Assembly (NCBI RefSeq): GCF_011761345.1
Contig: NZ_JAASRY010000001.1
Span: forward strand, 744,001 to 808,000
Source of the DNA: Thalassobacillus devorans
Lineage (GTDB): Bacteria > Bacillota > Bacilli > Bacillales > Halobacillaceae
Direction: 5' to 3'
DNA: 64,000 bases
Shown: positions 15,720-25,213 of the stretch, in pieces
Position numbering within the stretch: the first letter of the stretch is position 1
How the letters are laid out: the number at the start of each line of letters is the position of its first letter
Notes under the pieces: model-generated
Told to the model about the DNA's origin: nothing
The model's database searches: none
Seen by the model: only the letters and a program-made list of their open reading frames with translations
Program-made: the position numbers and the translations under genes

Positions 15720-15757
15720 TTGGCCGTATCCTTTTTAAGGATCGGCCGATATTTTTT
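15720..15757 (+). terminator. Terminator of ywpF
   Basis: TGGCCG-ATCC pairs with GGAT-CGGCCGA and runs into T6. Confidence 0.8.
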
Positions 15758-15802
15758 GCTTTCCAATGACTAAACACGCCACCATTTTGTTTTCGCGCCA
15801 AA

Positions 15803-15834
15803 ACAAAAAGTCCTGCGACCGGCAGGACTTTTTA
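15803..15834. terminator. Bidirectional terminator between ywpF and glcF
   Basis: AAAAAGTCCTGC pairs with GGCAGGACTTTTT around GACC; T tracts on both strands. Confidence 0.85.
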
Positions 15835-15837
15835 TGT

Positions 15838-17181
15838 TTAGGAACCAACCGGCTGACGTGTGTATTCGTACGCTTCCAGCAGTAAATCGACAATATGCAC
15901 CGCCCGGATTGTGTCAGATAATCCTTCCCGTTCGATGCCGAGCTTCATTTGCAATAGGCATCCGGGATTTGCGGTGGCAATTGTTTTCGCTTGCGTTGTT
16001 TCTACCTGTTTCATTTTATAATCAAGAATCTGCATCGACATTTCCGATTCTACAATATTATAAATTCCGGCAGAGCCACAGCAACGGTCGGCGTCATTCA
16101 TTTCCACATACTGGACACCATCAATCGCATGGAGCAGCTGACGGGGTTCGAGAAATGTTTTCTGGACATTTTTTAAATGGCAGGAATCCTGATAAGTGAC
16201 AACCTGATCGGGTAATTGTAAGGGAAGTTCATCGAACCCAAGCTCGACCAGAACACTTGAGATATCTTTAATTTTGGCAGCGAAGTCTTTTCCCCGCTCG
16301 GCCCAAGCCGGATCATCTTTGAGCAGATGATCATAGTCGTGCAAAAACGCCCCGCAGCCGCCGGCATTGGTAATGATATAGTCGGCGCCAGTGTCTTCAA
16401 AAGCAATGATATTCCGCTTGGCGAGCTCTTTTGCCTGCTGTTTTTCTCCGCTATGTCCATGAAGAGCCCCACAGCAAGCCTGACTGTCAGGTATGACAAT
16501 CTCGCAGCCGGCATACTGCAGCAATTTCATCGTGGCATCATTCGTCGACATGAACATCGAGTCCATAAGGCAGCCGGAAAAAAAGGCAGCCTTTTTCTTT
16601 TGTGGTACGAGAGAAGGCAGGTGGTCGGGACGGTTTTTCAATTGTTTCAGCGAAGGTACTTCGGGCAGAACTTTTTCCATCGTCGCCAGGTTATCGGGAA
16701 GAATTTTCATGATCCCGGTGAGTCGGGCTGCTTTTTGCAGCCCGCTTCGCTGGTAAAAGCCTAACAGCCCCGTCATCGTCCGCATCCGGCCCTGGTTCGG
16801 AAACAACCCTTTGAAGGCGATATTACGGATGGCCTTTGTGGTCGCTGACAAATCGTGATTCTGGTAGATGATGTCCCGTGCCTGTTCAAGCAGATGGCCA
16901 TAATTGACCCCCGACGGGCACACCGGCTCACACGCCCGGCAGCCAAGACACATGTCGAGGGAGCGTTTCACATCATCGTCCGGCTCAATATCCCCGTCGA
17001 CGACCGCCTTCATCAATGCTATTCTCCCGCGTGGAGAGTGGGCTTCGTCATAACCACTTTCGATATAGGTTGGACAGCTGGGAAGGCAGAATCCGCAGCG
17101 CATACAGTTAAGCAGTTCATCGTAATCCATCTTCTCCTGAAACTCTGTCTGGATCCGCTGTCTTTCTTGTTTGGTAATCAT
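15838..17181 (-). CDS. glcF: GlcF, glycolate oxidase iron-sulfur subunit
   Basis: 447 residues. Two 4Fe-4S ferredoxin clusters near the N-terminus (CMRCGFCLPSC and CLGCRACEPVC), then two CCG domains (SQACCGALHGHSGE and DADRCCGSAGIYN) that bind a non-cubane cluster in heterodisulfide-reductase-like proteins. Accepts electrons from GlcD and passes them on toward the quinone pool. Overlaps glcD by four bases (ATGA), so it is translationally coupled. B. subtilis calls it GlcF (YsfD). Confidence 0.92.
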   Translation of the reverse strand: MITKQERQRIQTEFQEKMDYDELLNCMRCGFCLPSCPTYIESGYDEAHSPRGRIALMKAVVDGDIEPDDDVKRSLDMCLGCRACEPVCPSGVNYGHLLEQARDIIYQNHDLSATTKAIRNIAFKGLFPNQGRMRTMTGLLGFYQRSGLQKAARLTGIMKILPDNLATMEKVLPEVPSLKQLKNRPDHLPSLVPQKKKAAFFSGCLMDSMFMSTNDATMKLLQYAGCEIVIPDSQACCGALHGHSGEKQQAKELAKRNIIAFEDTGADYIITNAGGCGAFLHDYDHLLKDDPAWAERGKDFAAKIKDISSVLVELGFDELPLQLPDQVVTYQDSCHLKNVQKTFLEPRQLLHAIDGVQYVEMNDADRCCGSAGIYNIVESEMSMQILDYKMKQVETTQAKTIATANPGCLLQMKLGIEREGLSDTIRAVHIVDLLLEAYEYTRQPVGS

Positions 17182-18590
17182 GTGTGAACCACCACCCGTT
17201 TTCGTTCCGATTTGGCAAACATTTTTCCTGGATTCATGATATTGTTAGGATCGAACGCCTGCTTAATCCCTTTCATCGCAGCTATTCCCTCATCTCCCAG
17301 TTTCAGATGGAGGTAAGGAGATTTCATGGCTCCGACGCCATGCTCCCCGGTAATGGTTCCCCCAAGTTCGACCGCCTGATGAAAAATGGCTTCAAAAGCT
17401 TGCTCAACCCGGTGGATTTCTTCTTTATTACGCACATCTGTCAGACAGGTAGGGTGGAGGTTCCCATCCCCGGCATGACCGAAGGTACAAATGTCCACCT
17501 TGTATTCTCGAGCGATGTCATTGATCGCACGCACCATTTCCGCTATTTTTGAGCGCGGAACGGTAGCATCTTCTAATATTGTTGTCGGCTTCAACCTTGC
17601 CAAGGCTGAAAGTGCCGTTCTTCTTGCGGTACGAAGCGCATCGGCTTCCAATTCAGACTTTGCCACATCGACGCGGATAGCCTGGTTGTCCCGGCACAGG
17701 GCGGCAATCTTCTCAATATCATGGTCGACCACTTCTTGAGGACCGTCCTGTTCAATCAGCAGTACTGCTTCAATATCTGTCGGAAGGCCGATTTGCGCAT
17801 ATTCTTCCACCACCTTCAACGTAGGCCGGTCGAGGAATTCCAATGTCGTCGGTATAATTCGATGGGCGATGATGCTGGACACCGCCTCGGCGGCAGCTTC
17901 AATATCTTCATATAATGCCAGGATCGTCTTTTTCGTTTCCGGCATCGGGACCAATTTCATTGTCGCTTCGGTAATCACACCAAGTGTACCCTCCGACCCG
18001 ACAAACAAACGTGTCAAATCATATCCAGCGACATCCTTGGCAAGCTTGCCGCCAGTATGGATGATATCTCCGTTCGGCAGCACTACTTCGAGTCCCATAA
18101 CATAATCCCGTGTGACCCCGTATTTTAACCCACGTAGCCCTCCGGAATTTTCATTCAAGTTGCCGCCCATCGTCGATATTTTCATCGAAGATGGGTCTGG
18201 CGGGTAAAATAAACCCCTTGCTTCAACCGCGTTGATCAAATCCAGCGTGATCAAGCCCGGCTGAACCGTCACCGTCAAGTTCTCTTCATCAATCTCGACG
18301 ATATCCTGCATGTGTTTGAATAAGAGGACGATTCCTCCTTCCACAGGAGTCGTACCTGCCGAAAGATTCGTTCCGGAACCACGTGGAACGACCGGTATAT
18401 GATGTTCATTGCACAATTTCAGTACTTCCGCTACTTCATCGGTATTCCGTGGTGCTACCACAGCGTCCGGCATGGATTGGAACTGAGGAGTTGCATCATA
18501 GGAATATACAAGCAGACTGGCTCTGCTATCCTGAACATTATCTGCTCCGACAATCGAAATCAGCTCATGTTTCACTTTATCGTTTAACAT
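17178..18590 (-). CDS. glcD: GlcD, glycolate oxidase FAD-binding subunit
   Basis: 470 residues, the B. subtilis GlcD length. FAD-linked oxidase domain (PCMH type): VPRGSGTNLSAGTTP near residue 75, GGNLNENSGGLRGLKYG, and the C-terminal TITGEHGVGAMK and NPGKMF motifs. Oxidises glycolate or a related 2-hydroxy acid. ATG at 18590 follows AAAGGG; the upstream start at 18608 is less likely. First gene of the glcDF pair. Confidence 0.93.
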   Translation of the reverse strand: MLNDKVKHELISIVGADNVQDSRASLLVYSYDATPQFQSMPDAVVAPRNTDEVAEVLKLCNEHHIPVVPRGSGTNLSAGTTPVEGGIVLLFKHMQDIVEIDEENLTVTVQPGLITLDLINAVEARGLFYPPDPSSMKISTMGGNLNENSGGLRGLKYGVTRDYVMGLEVVLPNGDIIHTGGKLAKDVAGYDLTRLFVGSEGTLGVITEATMKLVPMPETKKTILALYEDIEAAAEAVSSIIAHRIIPTTLEFLDRPTLKVVEEYAQIGLPTDIEAVLLIEQDGPQEVVDHDIEKIAALCRDNQAIRVDVAKSELEADALRTARRTALSALARLKPTTILEDATVPRSKIAEMVRAINDIAREYKVDICTFGHAGDGNLHPTCLTDVRNKEEIHRVEQAFEAIFHQAVELGGTITGEHGVGAMKSPYLHLKLGDEGIAAMKGIKQAFDPNNIMNPGKMFAKSERKRVVVHT

Positions 18591-18831
18591 AATAGAAAAC
18601 CCTTTCATTCTTTTCTGTAGGGGAGGTTTTCCATCCCCTTGCCACTGTCATTTAACTATGTACCTGGAAAATTAGATAGTACTAACTCCATTCTACATGG
18701 AATTAAGCAGGAAATTGTAGTTCAATCGATAAATTTTTATGATTTTCTAGGAATTTTTCTGAGCACACTGCTATAATGGGTAGAAGATTCTCGCAGGGAA
18801 TGTGGCAGAATGTCTGAAAAGGAGAAAGTTT

Positions 18832-20199
18832 ATGGCAATGAAGTACGGAAGGAATTTGCGGTCGATCAACAATCTATCTCCGTTTAAACTGATCGCCTTA
18901 TTCTATTTATTCGCAGTAACATTTTCATCGATATTATTGGCCCTCCCGGTTGCGCATCAGCCGGGAGTGGAATTAACGTTCATTGATATATTATTTACCG
19001 CTGTCAGTGCTGTCAGTGTGACTGGTTTAAGCGTAATAACTGTGGCCGACACGTTCAGTACCACTGGAATTATTATGCTCGCATTTGTGCTGCAGCTTGG
19101 CGGAATCGGTGTGATGAGTATCGGGACAGCCATCTGGATGCTGCTGGGAAAAAAGATTGGTCTCAAGGAGCGGCGGCTGATCATGACCGATCAGAACCAG
19201 ACATCTTTCCAGGGGGTGGTCCGGTTAATCAGACAGATTTTCCTGGTTGTTTTGCTGATTGAGTTTATCGGCTTTCTTACACTTGGCACTTATTTTTTAC
19301 AATATTATCCTCCGCAAGAGGCTTACCTTCAAGGTTTTTTCGGTGCGATCAGTGCCATGACCAACGGGGGGTTCGATATAACCGGGGCGTCACTAATCCC
19401 GTTTGCGGATGATTATTTTGTCCAATTCATTAATATGCTGCTTATTGTTGCAGGTGCTATTGGTTTCCCGGTACTTATTGAAGTTAAGGAATACTTATTC
19501 AATAATTCCAAGGGCCTGGACGCCAAAAAGTTTTCTTTGTTTGCGAAACTGACCTCTTTTACTTTCTTAATGTTAGTGATCATTGGAATGGCGTTTATCA
19601 TCCTGTTTGAAATGAATCATTTCTTCAGCGATAAAAACTGGCATGAAATTTTGTTCTATGCCTTATTCCAGTCCGTGACCACCCGTAGTGGCGGTTTGGC
19701 GACGATGGATGTCAGCTTACTGACAGAACAAACAAAATTGTTCCTGTCTTCCCTTATGTTCATCGGCGCTTCTCCGAGTAGTGTCGGAGGCGGAATTCGG
19801 ACGACGACATTCGCGCTCCTGGTCATTTTTATGCTTACTTATGCCAGAGGGCAGACACGCGTTCGAGTGTTTCGCAGAGAAATTCATGACGAAGATTTGA
19901 TCAAGGCAGTTGTTGTTACCATCATGGCGGTAATCATTTGTTTTGCGGCAGTGGTGGCATTGACTATTACGGAACCGTTCAGCCTTGGAGATATCCTGTT
20001 TGAAGTAACTTCCGCTTTTGGAACCGTTGGCTTGTCTACGGGTATTACCTCAGGGTTATCCACTTTTGCAAAATTTGTATTGATGATGCTGATGTTCATC
20101 GGAAGGATTGGTATCCTGACTTTCTTGTTTACTTTAAAACAGGAGAAGAAGAAAACAGGGAACTATCATTATCCTAAAGAACGCATCATTATCGGTTAA
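18832..20199 (+). CDS. TrkH/KtrB-family potassium uptake channel subunit
   Basis: 455 residues, hydrophobic. Four repeated pore regions with filter-like turns: TAVSAVSVTGLS, SAMTNGGFD, QSVTTRSGGL and TSAFGTVGLS, matching Ktr-type K+ channels (KtrB/KtrD). Works with a KtrA/KtrC RCK subunit gating ring, which is not encoded next to it, as for ktrD in B. subtilis. ATG at 18832 follows AAAAGGAGAAAG. Relevant to osmotic adaptation. Confidence 0.9.
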   Translation: MAMKYGRNLRSINNLSPFKLIALFYLFAVTFSSILLALPVAHQPGVELTFIDILFTAVSAVSVTGLSVITVADTFSTTGIIMLAFVLQLGGIGVMSIGTAIWMLLGKKIGLKERRLIMTDQNQTSFQGVVRLIRQIFLVVLLIEFIGFLTLGTYFLQYYPPQEAYLQGFFGAISAMTNGGFDITGASLIPFADDYFVQFINMLLIVAGAIGFPVLIEVKEYLFNNSKGLDAKKFSLFAKLTSFTFLMLVIIGMAFIILFEMNHFFSDKNWHEILFYALFQSVTTRSGGLATMDVSLLTEQTKLFLSSLMFIGASPSSVGGGIRTTTFALLVIFMLTYARGQTRVRVFRREIHDEDLIKAVVVTIMAVIICFAAVVALTITEPFSLGDILFEVTSAFGTVGLSTGITSGLSTFAKFVLMMLMFIGRIGILTFLFTLKQEKKKTGNYHYPKERIIIG

Positions 20200-20204
20200 A
20201 GGAA

Positions 20205-20256
20205 AAAACACACAAAAAGCGCCTCCTGACACCAGGAGTGCGCTTTTTGTGTTTTC
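20205..20256. terminator. Bidirectional terminator between ktr gene and yjcZ-like gene
   Basis: ACACAAAAAGCGC-CTCCTG pairs with CAGGAG-GCGCTTTTTGTGT with T-rich flanks on both strands. Confidence 0.85.
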
Positions 20257-20266
20257 TCAACTGCTA

Positions 20267-20377
20267 TTAGCAGTAGAATGCTGCTCCTACAATGATGAGC
20301 AAAATAAACAACACTACAATCAACGCGAAGTTGTTGCCATAACCACCTCGGCGTCCGTATGGGTAACATTGGTACAT
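20267..20377 (-). CDS. YjcZ-family sporulation small protein
   Basis: 36 residues: a short Gly/Tyr/Arg-rich head ([12 protein letters not shown]) and one hydrophobic segment [18 protein letters not shown], which is almost diagnostic of the YjcZ/SscA family of sporulation-associated membrane miniproteins. Strong ribosome site GAGGAGGTGAG before the ATG. Confidence 0.85.
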   Translation of the reverse strand: MYQCYPYGRRGGYGNNFALIVVLFILLIIVGAAFYC

Positions 20378-20472
20378 GAAAAGCTCACCTCCTCGGTTGG
20401 TACACTGATACTATATGCAACCGGGAGTTTCGCGTATGGTCATTTACCCAGATATCGGTCACTTATCTCGAT

Positions 20473-20811
20473 TCAGTCGGTCTGATAAGAGGCATCATGC
20501 GTAGGGTGGGAGAAGTTTTTTCGCTTGGCATAATAATTTTCCTCCATGAGTTTGCGGTTATGAGATGTATTCCATCCGATATCATTGGTCTCATGCACCC
20601 ACTCATCACCGGACATGACAGCTGGATCGATTTCTTCGCTCCAGTGATTGAGCGGCGAATTCATGGAGTCATAGTAACTGTCTCCGATCGTCACCCCATA
20701 TGGGTTCACAAATGGAGCTTTCCTTTTTTTCTTATCAACATTCGGTGCATTCACTTGATGTGGAAACGAAGTGAATGCTTCCATCTGCTGTTCGATATTT
20801 TCTTCACGCAT
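20473..20811 (-). CDS. DUF3905-family protein
   Basis: 112 residues, hydrophilic. Contains EIDPAVMSGDEWVHETNDIG, the core I associate with DUF3905, and an upstream NPYGVTIGDSYYDS. Ribosome site AAGGAGGGATG. The family is restricted to Bacillaceae and has no assigned function; next to a YjcZ-like gene, a spore link is possible but unproven. Confidence 0.75.
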   Translation of the reverse strand: MREENIEQQMEAFTSFPHQVNAPNVDKKKRKAPFVNPYGVTIGDSYYDSMNSPLNHWSEEIDPAVMSGDEWVHETNDIGWNTSHNRKLMEENYYAKRKNFSHPTHDASYQTD

Positions 20812-21005
20812 CAGACATCCCTCCTTATTTCTATCCTCCCCATCAGCCGGCAGATTATGAAAAAATGCTCATGTAATTTCCTCCTGCTCGTACCCTTCTT
20901 ATTTCTGTTGTACATCAAAAGAATTTCTGTTCCGGTGTTACATATTGAAGTTTAGTGATGTTTTATAAATGTGTTTCATGGTTTCCTAAGAAAACATAAT
21001 ACAGT

Positions 21006-21048
21006 TATGACCTTTGTCACATACAAAAGCTGCAACCGTTTTTATAAT
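21006..21048 (+). promoter_or_regulatory. FNR-like box and promoter of the 2-oxoacid:ferredoxin oxidoreductase operon
   Basis: TATGA-CCTTTG-TCACA (21006-21021) has one mismatch to the Bacillus FNR consensus TGTGA-N6-TCACA. A perfect TATAAT (21043-21048) follows with no good -35 box. If transcription starts seven bases after TATAAT the box is centred at -41.5, the class II activator position. Inference from sequence. Confidence 0.55.
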
Positions 21049-21108
21049 GGATGTAGAATCAGCCTACGCGACATTTCAAACGAAATTTAAAAAGTTAAGG
21101 GGGATCTT

Positions 21109-22119
21109 ATGTCTATTTTACCGAAAACCAATTCACTCGGTTTTTTTGAAATCCGTCTGGAATCAATCGGTGGTCTTGGCGCCAACCTTGCCGGCAAAAT
21201 GCTGGCAGAAGCGGGTGTGTTAGGGCATGGTTTGAACGGCTCTAACTTCTCATCCTATGGCTCTGAAAAAAAGGGGACACCGGTTAAAGCATTCATACGT
21301 TTTTGTGAGCCAGAGGTGGAAATCCGTGCCCATTCTCCGATTGAAGAGCCTCATGTTATCGGAATTTTTCATGAAGCTTTGTACAAAACCGTCGATGTGA
21401 CAAGCGGTTTGCAGCCGGATGGCATTGTGCTGGTCAACAGCGAACGCTCCATTGAAGAAGTGAAAAAAGAGCTCGATCTTGATCACAGAACATTGGCGGT
21501 TGTCGATGCCATGACCATTGCTGTAGAAGAGAACTCTCGTCTCAATACCGCTATGCTGGGTGCACTTTATCGCGTACTTGATTTTTTAGATGTCGATAAT
21601 ATGCGGGATATCATCCGCCAGACGTTCGAAAACAAATATCCCCACCTGGTCGAAGCTAATCTTCGTACATTCAATCGAGGTTATGAAGAAGTAAAGTTTC
21701 AAAGCTTTGAAGTGCTTGCGGCCGTACAAAAACCGTTTGAGCGGAATCTGCCGCGCCTGGGATATGAAACCCAGGAAATCGGCGGAATCATCAGTGCTCA
21801 GGCTAACAGCATTGAAAAAGACTTGAGTGGTTCGAGACAGGGATTTATTCCAGCTTTCGAACTAGAGAAATGCATCAATTGTACCCATTGCGATACGGTA
21901 TGCCCGGATTTTTGTTTTGTATGGGAGGAAGGGGAAGACAAGCGGGGACGGAAACAGATGTTTCTTCAAGGTATTGACTATAACTATTGCAAGGGCTGCC
22001 TGAAATGTATAGAAGTTTGTCCGACTTCCGCTTTAACCGAAATCCGTGAAACGCTTGGTTTTAGCGATGAGCATCGCGTTAAACAACATTTCCCTTATGC
22101 AGAAGGAGTGATGAAATGA
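21109..22119 (+). CDS. 2-oxoacid:ferredoxin oxidoreductase, gamma domain fused to 2x4Fe-4S ferredoxin domain
   Basis: 336 residues. Residues 1-190 form the gamma (domain III) fold of pyruvate:ferredoxin oxidoreductase, with GGLGANLAGKMLAEAG. Residues 250-310 carry two 4Fe-4S clusters (Cys 255, 258, 261, 265 and 294, 297, 300, 304), equivalent to the delta subunit. With the fused alpha-beta gene downstream this makes a complete two-protein enzyme that oxidises a 2-oxoacid to acyl-CoA and CO2 and reduces ferredoxin. ATG follows AAGGGGGATC. Its stop overlaps the next start by four bases. Confidence 0.87.
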   Translation: MSILPKTNSLGFFEIRLESIGGLGANLAGKMLAEAGVLGHGLNGSNFSSYGSEKKGTPVKAFIRFCEPEVEIRAHSPIEEPHVIGIFHEALYKTVDVTSGLQPDGIVLVNSERSIEEVKKELDLDHRTLAVVDAMTIAVEENSRLNTAMLGALYRVLDFLDVDNMRDIIRQTFENKYPHLVEANLRTFNRGYEEVKFQSFEVLAAVQKPFERNLPRLGYETQEIGGIISAQANSIEKDLSGSRQGFIPAFELEKCINCTHCDTVCPDFCFVWEEGEDKRGRKQMFLQGIDYNYCKGCLKCIEVCPTSALTEIRETLGFSDEHRVKQHFPYAEGVMK

Positions 22120-24410
22120 ATCACGTCATAACAAAACAGGAGAAATTGCAGGCGCCTGTCAACCAGCAGGTAAGTTTTGAATCCGGCAATGAAATGGCGG
22201 CAAAAGCTGCCGCTCAGATCAATTATCACATCATGGGTTATTTCCCAATCACTCCATCAACTGAAATCGCTCAATACCTGGATCAGATGAAGACAAGAGG
22301 CGAGCATGATATCCAGCTGATTCCAGCAGATGGGGAACATGGGTCGGCAGGCATCTGTTACGGTGCCTCTGTCAGCGGCGCTCGGGTTTTCAATGCGACA
22401 AGTGCGAATGGCTTCCTGTTCATGCTGGAGCAGCTGCCGGTACAGTCTGGCACCAGGTTTCCGATGGTATTGAATCTCGTCACCAGAGCCGTGAGCGGCC
22501 CGCTTGATATTCGTGGTGACCATTCGGATTTATACTATGCTCTCAATACGGGTTGGGTCATATTAACTGCTAACACACCACAGGCAGTTTACGACTTGAA
22601 CATCATGGCATTGAAAGTGGCAGAGCACAGAGCTGTCCGTCTTCCGGTTATTGTCGCTTATGACGGTTTTTTTACCTCCCATCAAAAAAGAAAAGTCCTA
22701 TCGTTCAAGGATAGAAAAATAGTAACCGAATTTATTGGCGAACGTCCGGCAGATTACCCGAATGCCATTGATAAAAATAACCCGGTCACCATCGGGGCTC
22801 ATATGAATGGCGACGATTTGATCCATAATAATTACCAGCAGTCCCAGGCGATGTACAATGCAGAGAAGGTGTTTGAAGAGATCCGGGAAGAGTATGAAAA
22901 ATTGTCAGGAAGGTCCTATCCGACAATTGAAACCTATGCCATGGAAGACGCAGAGGCCGCAGTATTTTTAATCAACTCAGCGGCTGAGACCGCAAAAGAT
23001 GTGGTGGACCGTTATCGCAAACAAGGAAAAAAAGTCGGAGTCATCACTCCTAACATGATTCGCCCATTTCCAAAAGAAGCGATGAAAGTAGCATTAAAAA
23101 ACGTGAAAGCGGTCCTCGTTGGAGAGCGGGCAGACAGTTATGGTGCTAATGGTGCCAATATGACACTCGAAATTAAATCAGCCCTCCAGGAGCTATCAGG
23201 AGCTCAACCGGTTGTGTTAAGCCGTATCTTTGGTGTCGGAGGAAAAGATTTTTATGAACAAGACGCAGAAGTATTTTTCGATGACGTATTAGAAGCAGCA
23301 GCAACCTCTGTTGCTGTGAAGCCGTTTGATTATCATGGCATTCATGCTGGTGATCAGAAAAAACGGCTGCTCCCGGTTATCAAGCCGCAGACAGGTTCTT
23401 ATGATTCCGGACTGATCACAGTTATGCAAGACGCGGAAACCGAAAAATTGAAAGTGAAAGTTCCGCCGCTCCGACAACTGATGAGTAAACCGAAGCGGAT
23501 TGCCTCAGGGCACGGCGCGTGCCCAGGCTGTGGGATATTCCCTGGTCTTGAATTATTTTTCAAAGGAATTGAAGGGGACGTGGTGGTTTTATTCCAGACA
23601 GGATGCGGTTACGTCGTCAGTGCGGCCTATCCACATACATCCCATAAGCAGACGTTCATCCATAACTTATTCCAGAATGGTGCAGCCACGCTATCCGGAA
23701 CGGTGGAAGCCTTTTATGAAATGAAACGCCGGGGCGAAGTTGAAATCGGTGATGATTTCACATTCGTCATGGTAACCGGTGACGGCGGGATGGATATCGG
23801 AATGGGATCGGCTATTGGGACCGCCCTGCGCAACCATGGAATGATCATCGTGGAATATGATAACGAAGGTTATATGAATACAGGGTCCCAACAGTCTTAT
23901 TCGACCCCAATCGGTCATATGACGTCCACTTCGAATGTCGGCAAGAACCAAAAGGGGAAAGCATTCCATCATAAAGACACGCCGCAAATCATGGCAGCAA
24001 CGAACATTCCCTATGTGTTCACAGGAACAGAAGCATACCCGCAGGATCTCATCAAAAAAGCAGCCAAAGCCCAGTGGTATGCCAAACATGAAGGATTGGT
24101 CTATGGCAAGCTTCTGATTACCTGTCCGTTGAACTGGAAAAGTGAAGAGCGCTATGGTCAGACGATCATCAAAGCGGCCGTTGATTCCTGTTTCTTCCCT
24201 TTGTATGAAGTAGAAAAAGGGAAAACGACAATCACTTATAATCCGGAAGCCACAAACAAGCGCGAACCTGTCAGTGAATGGCTGAAGTATCTCGGTAAAG
24301 CGAAGCATATGCTGAAACCGGAAAATGAACAGCTCTATCACGCATTTGAAACAGAAGTAGATAAACGATGGAATCGTCTCAAAGCAAAACATGAATGCGA
24401 ATACCTTTAA
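22116..24410 (+). CDS. 2-oxoacid:ferredoxin oxidoreductase, fused alpha-beta subunit
   Basis: 764 residues. The first 440 or so match the alpha subunit (GYFPITPSTEIAQYL, SGPLDIRGDHSD, and a transketolase C-like domain with VLVGERADSYGANGAN). The remainder is the beta subunit: GHGACPGCGIFPG with cluster-ligand Cys near residues 468 and 471, and the thiamine-diphosphate motif GDGGMDIGMGS followed by YDNEGYMNTG from about residue 554. Alpha and beta are usually separate in small-subunit enzymes; here they are joined. Which 2-oxoacid is used cannot be read from sequence. Oxygen-sensitive enzyme class; an FNR-like site lies upstream of the operon. Confidence 0.87.
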   Translation: MNHVITKQEKLQAPVNQQVSFESGNEMAAKAAAQINYHIMGYFPITPSTEIAQYLDQMKTRGEHDIQLIPADGEHGSAGICYGASVSGARVFNATSANGFLFMLEQLPVQSGTRFPMVLNLVTRAVSGPLDIRGDHSDLYYALNTGWVILTANTPQAVYDLNIMALKVAEHRAVRLPVIVAYDGFFTSHQKRKVLSFKDRKIVTEFIGERPADYPNAIDKNNPVTIGAHMNGDDLIHNNYQQSQAMYNAEKVFEEIREEYEKLSGRSYPTIETYAMEDAEAAVFLINSAAETAKDVVDRYRKQGKKVGVITPNMIRPFPKEAMKVALKNVKAVLVGERADSYGANGANMTLEIKSALQELSGAQPVVLSRIFGVGGKDFYEQDAEVFFDDVLEAAATSVAVKPFDYHGIHAGDQKKRLLPVIKPQTGSYDSGLITVMQDAETEKLKVKVPPLRQLMSKPKRIASGHGACPGCGIFPGLELFFKGIEGDVVVLFQTGCGYVVSAAYPHTSHKQTFIHNLFQNGAATLSGTVEAFYEMKRRGEVEIGDDFTFVMVTGDGGMDIGMGSAIGTALRNHGMIIVEYDNEGYMNTGSQQSYSTPIGHMTSTSNVGKNQKGKAFHHKDTPQIMAATNIPYVFTGTEAYPQDLIKKAAKAQWYAKHEGLVYGKLLITCPLNWKSEERYGQTIIKAAVDSCFFPLYEVEKGKTTITYNPEATNKREPVSEWLKYLGKAKHMLKPENEQLYHAFETEVDKRWNRLKAKHECEYL

Positions 24411-24463
24411 ATAACTTTGCTCCGCAGGTCTTGTTCCGTAAAAAACCTATACCGTACAAACAA

Positions 24464-24501
24464 AACGCTTGGACTCCAATTTCCAGGCGTTCTGTTTTTA
24501 T
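24464..24501 (+). terminator. Terminator of the oxidoreductase operon
   Basis: AACGCTTGGA pairs with TCCAGGCGTT (one G-U), followed by a T-rich stretch. Confidence 0.8.
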
Positions 24502-24612
24502 GAAAAAATACAAAGTCCTTCGCCATAAATACTTAGAAGGCATCCCAGGTTTTTCTAACATGAGGAAAGGAAAGAAAAAATATATATTAACGAACAGGGA
24601 AGGAGGGGAGCA

Positions 24613-25131
24613 ATGAAAAAGGCAGCTGCAACGATCAAATTGACGGAGGGCTCTGTCTTGATAAATGCTGGCAAAAGATCTGTTTCAGTAGAAGTGGATG
24701 GCAAGAATCATGAGCTGCGGGCAGGACAATGGACCCTAGTGAGGTCAACATTCCACTTTGGCAGAGAGAAACATAACGTTTCTACCTCCCATATATATTG
24801 CTTTATTGAATGTTCTGGAGGAGCTCGCGTGGAAACCTATCCAATAATACGGCCTCCAAAAGGAGAAGCTACACTCCGCCTCATCCATGCGAATCCTCGT
24901 TATTCTAAGTTAAATGCAAAAGCGCGCTATGGCGATGCATTTCCTCCTATAAACCAAGGCGAATCGACGGAAGCTACCACCTTATACGTCCCCGTGGACA
25001 TAGTGATCGACTTTTTTGACCAACGAGGGCGATTACTGGATTACTTTCATTACGTTACGGAAGCTGATCATACTTCTTTTCTTATCTTCGGACACCATCG
25101 GATTATGCTTGTTACGATAAAGGATAAATAG
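24613..25131 (+). CDS. Hypothetical protein, DUF4397-like C-terminal half
   Basis: 172 residues, no signal peptide. ATLRLIHANPRYSKL in the second half resembles the strand-turn that begins DUF4397 domains, but I would not assign it firmly. Ribosome site AGGAGGGGAG. The first half is short beta-rich sequence. No neighbour gives a functional hint. Confidence 0.65.
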   Translation: MKKAAATIKLTEGSVLINAGKRSVSVEVDGKNHELRAGQWTLVRSTFHFGREKHNVSTSHIYCFIECSGGARVETYPIIRPPKGEATLRLIHANPRYSKLNAKARYGDAFPPINQGESTEATTLYVPVDIVIDFFDQRGRLLDYFHYVTEADHTSFLIFGHHRIMLVTIKDK

Positions 25132-25135
25132 CAAA

Positions 25136-25165
25136 CAGGCGATTCTCCTTATTGAGAATCGCCTG
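25136..25165. terminator. Hairpin between convergent hypothetical and doxX genes
   Basis: CAGGCGATTCTC pairs perfectly with GAGAATCGCCTG; T tracts are poor on both sides, so termination efficiency is uncertain. Confidence 0.6.
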
Positions 25166-25213
25166 CTATGGTGGAAGTGAACTGGTTGTGGTAATGAAAA
25201 GCTGTTTCATTAT

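Noticed and set aside
23691-24392. Long minus-strand frame (233 codons) opposite the POR beta region
   Set aside because: Codon-pattern shadow of a well-defined plus-strand gene; no ribosome site or homology.
24395-24616. 73-codon frame, or its 38-codon internal start at 24499
   Set aside because: Begins in the terminator of the preceding operon and has no ribosome site; the four-base overlap with the next gene is probably chance.
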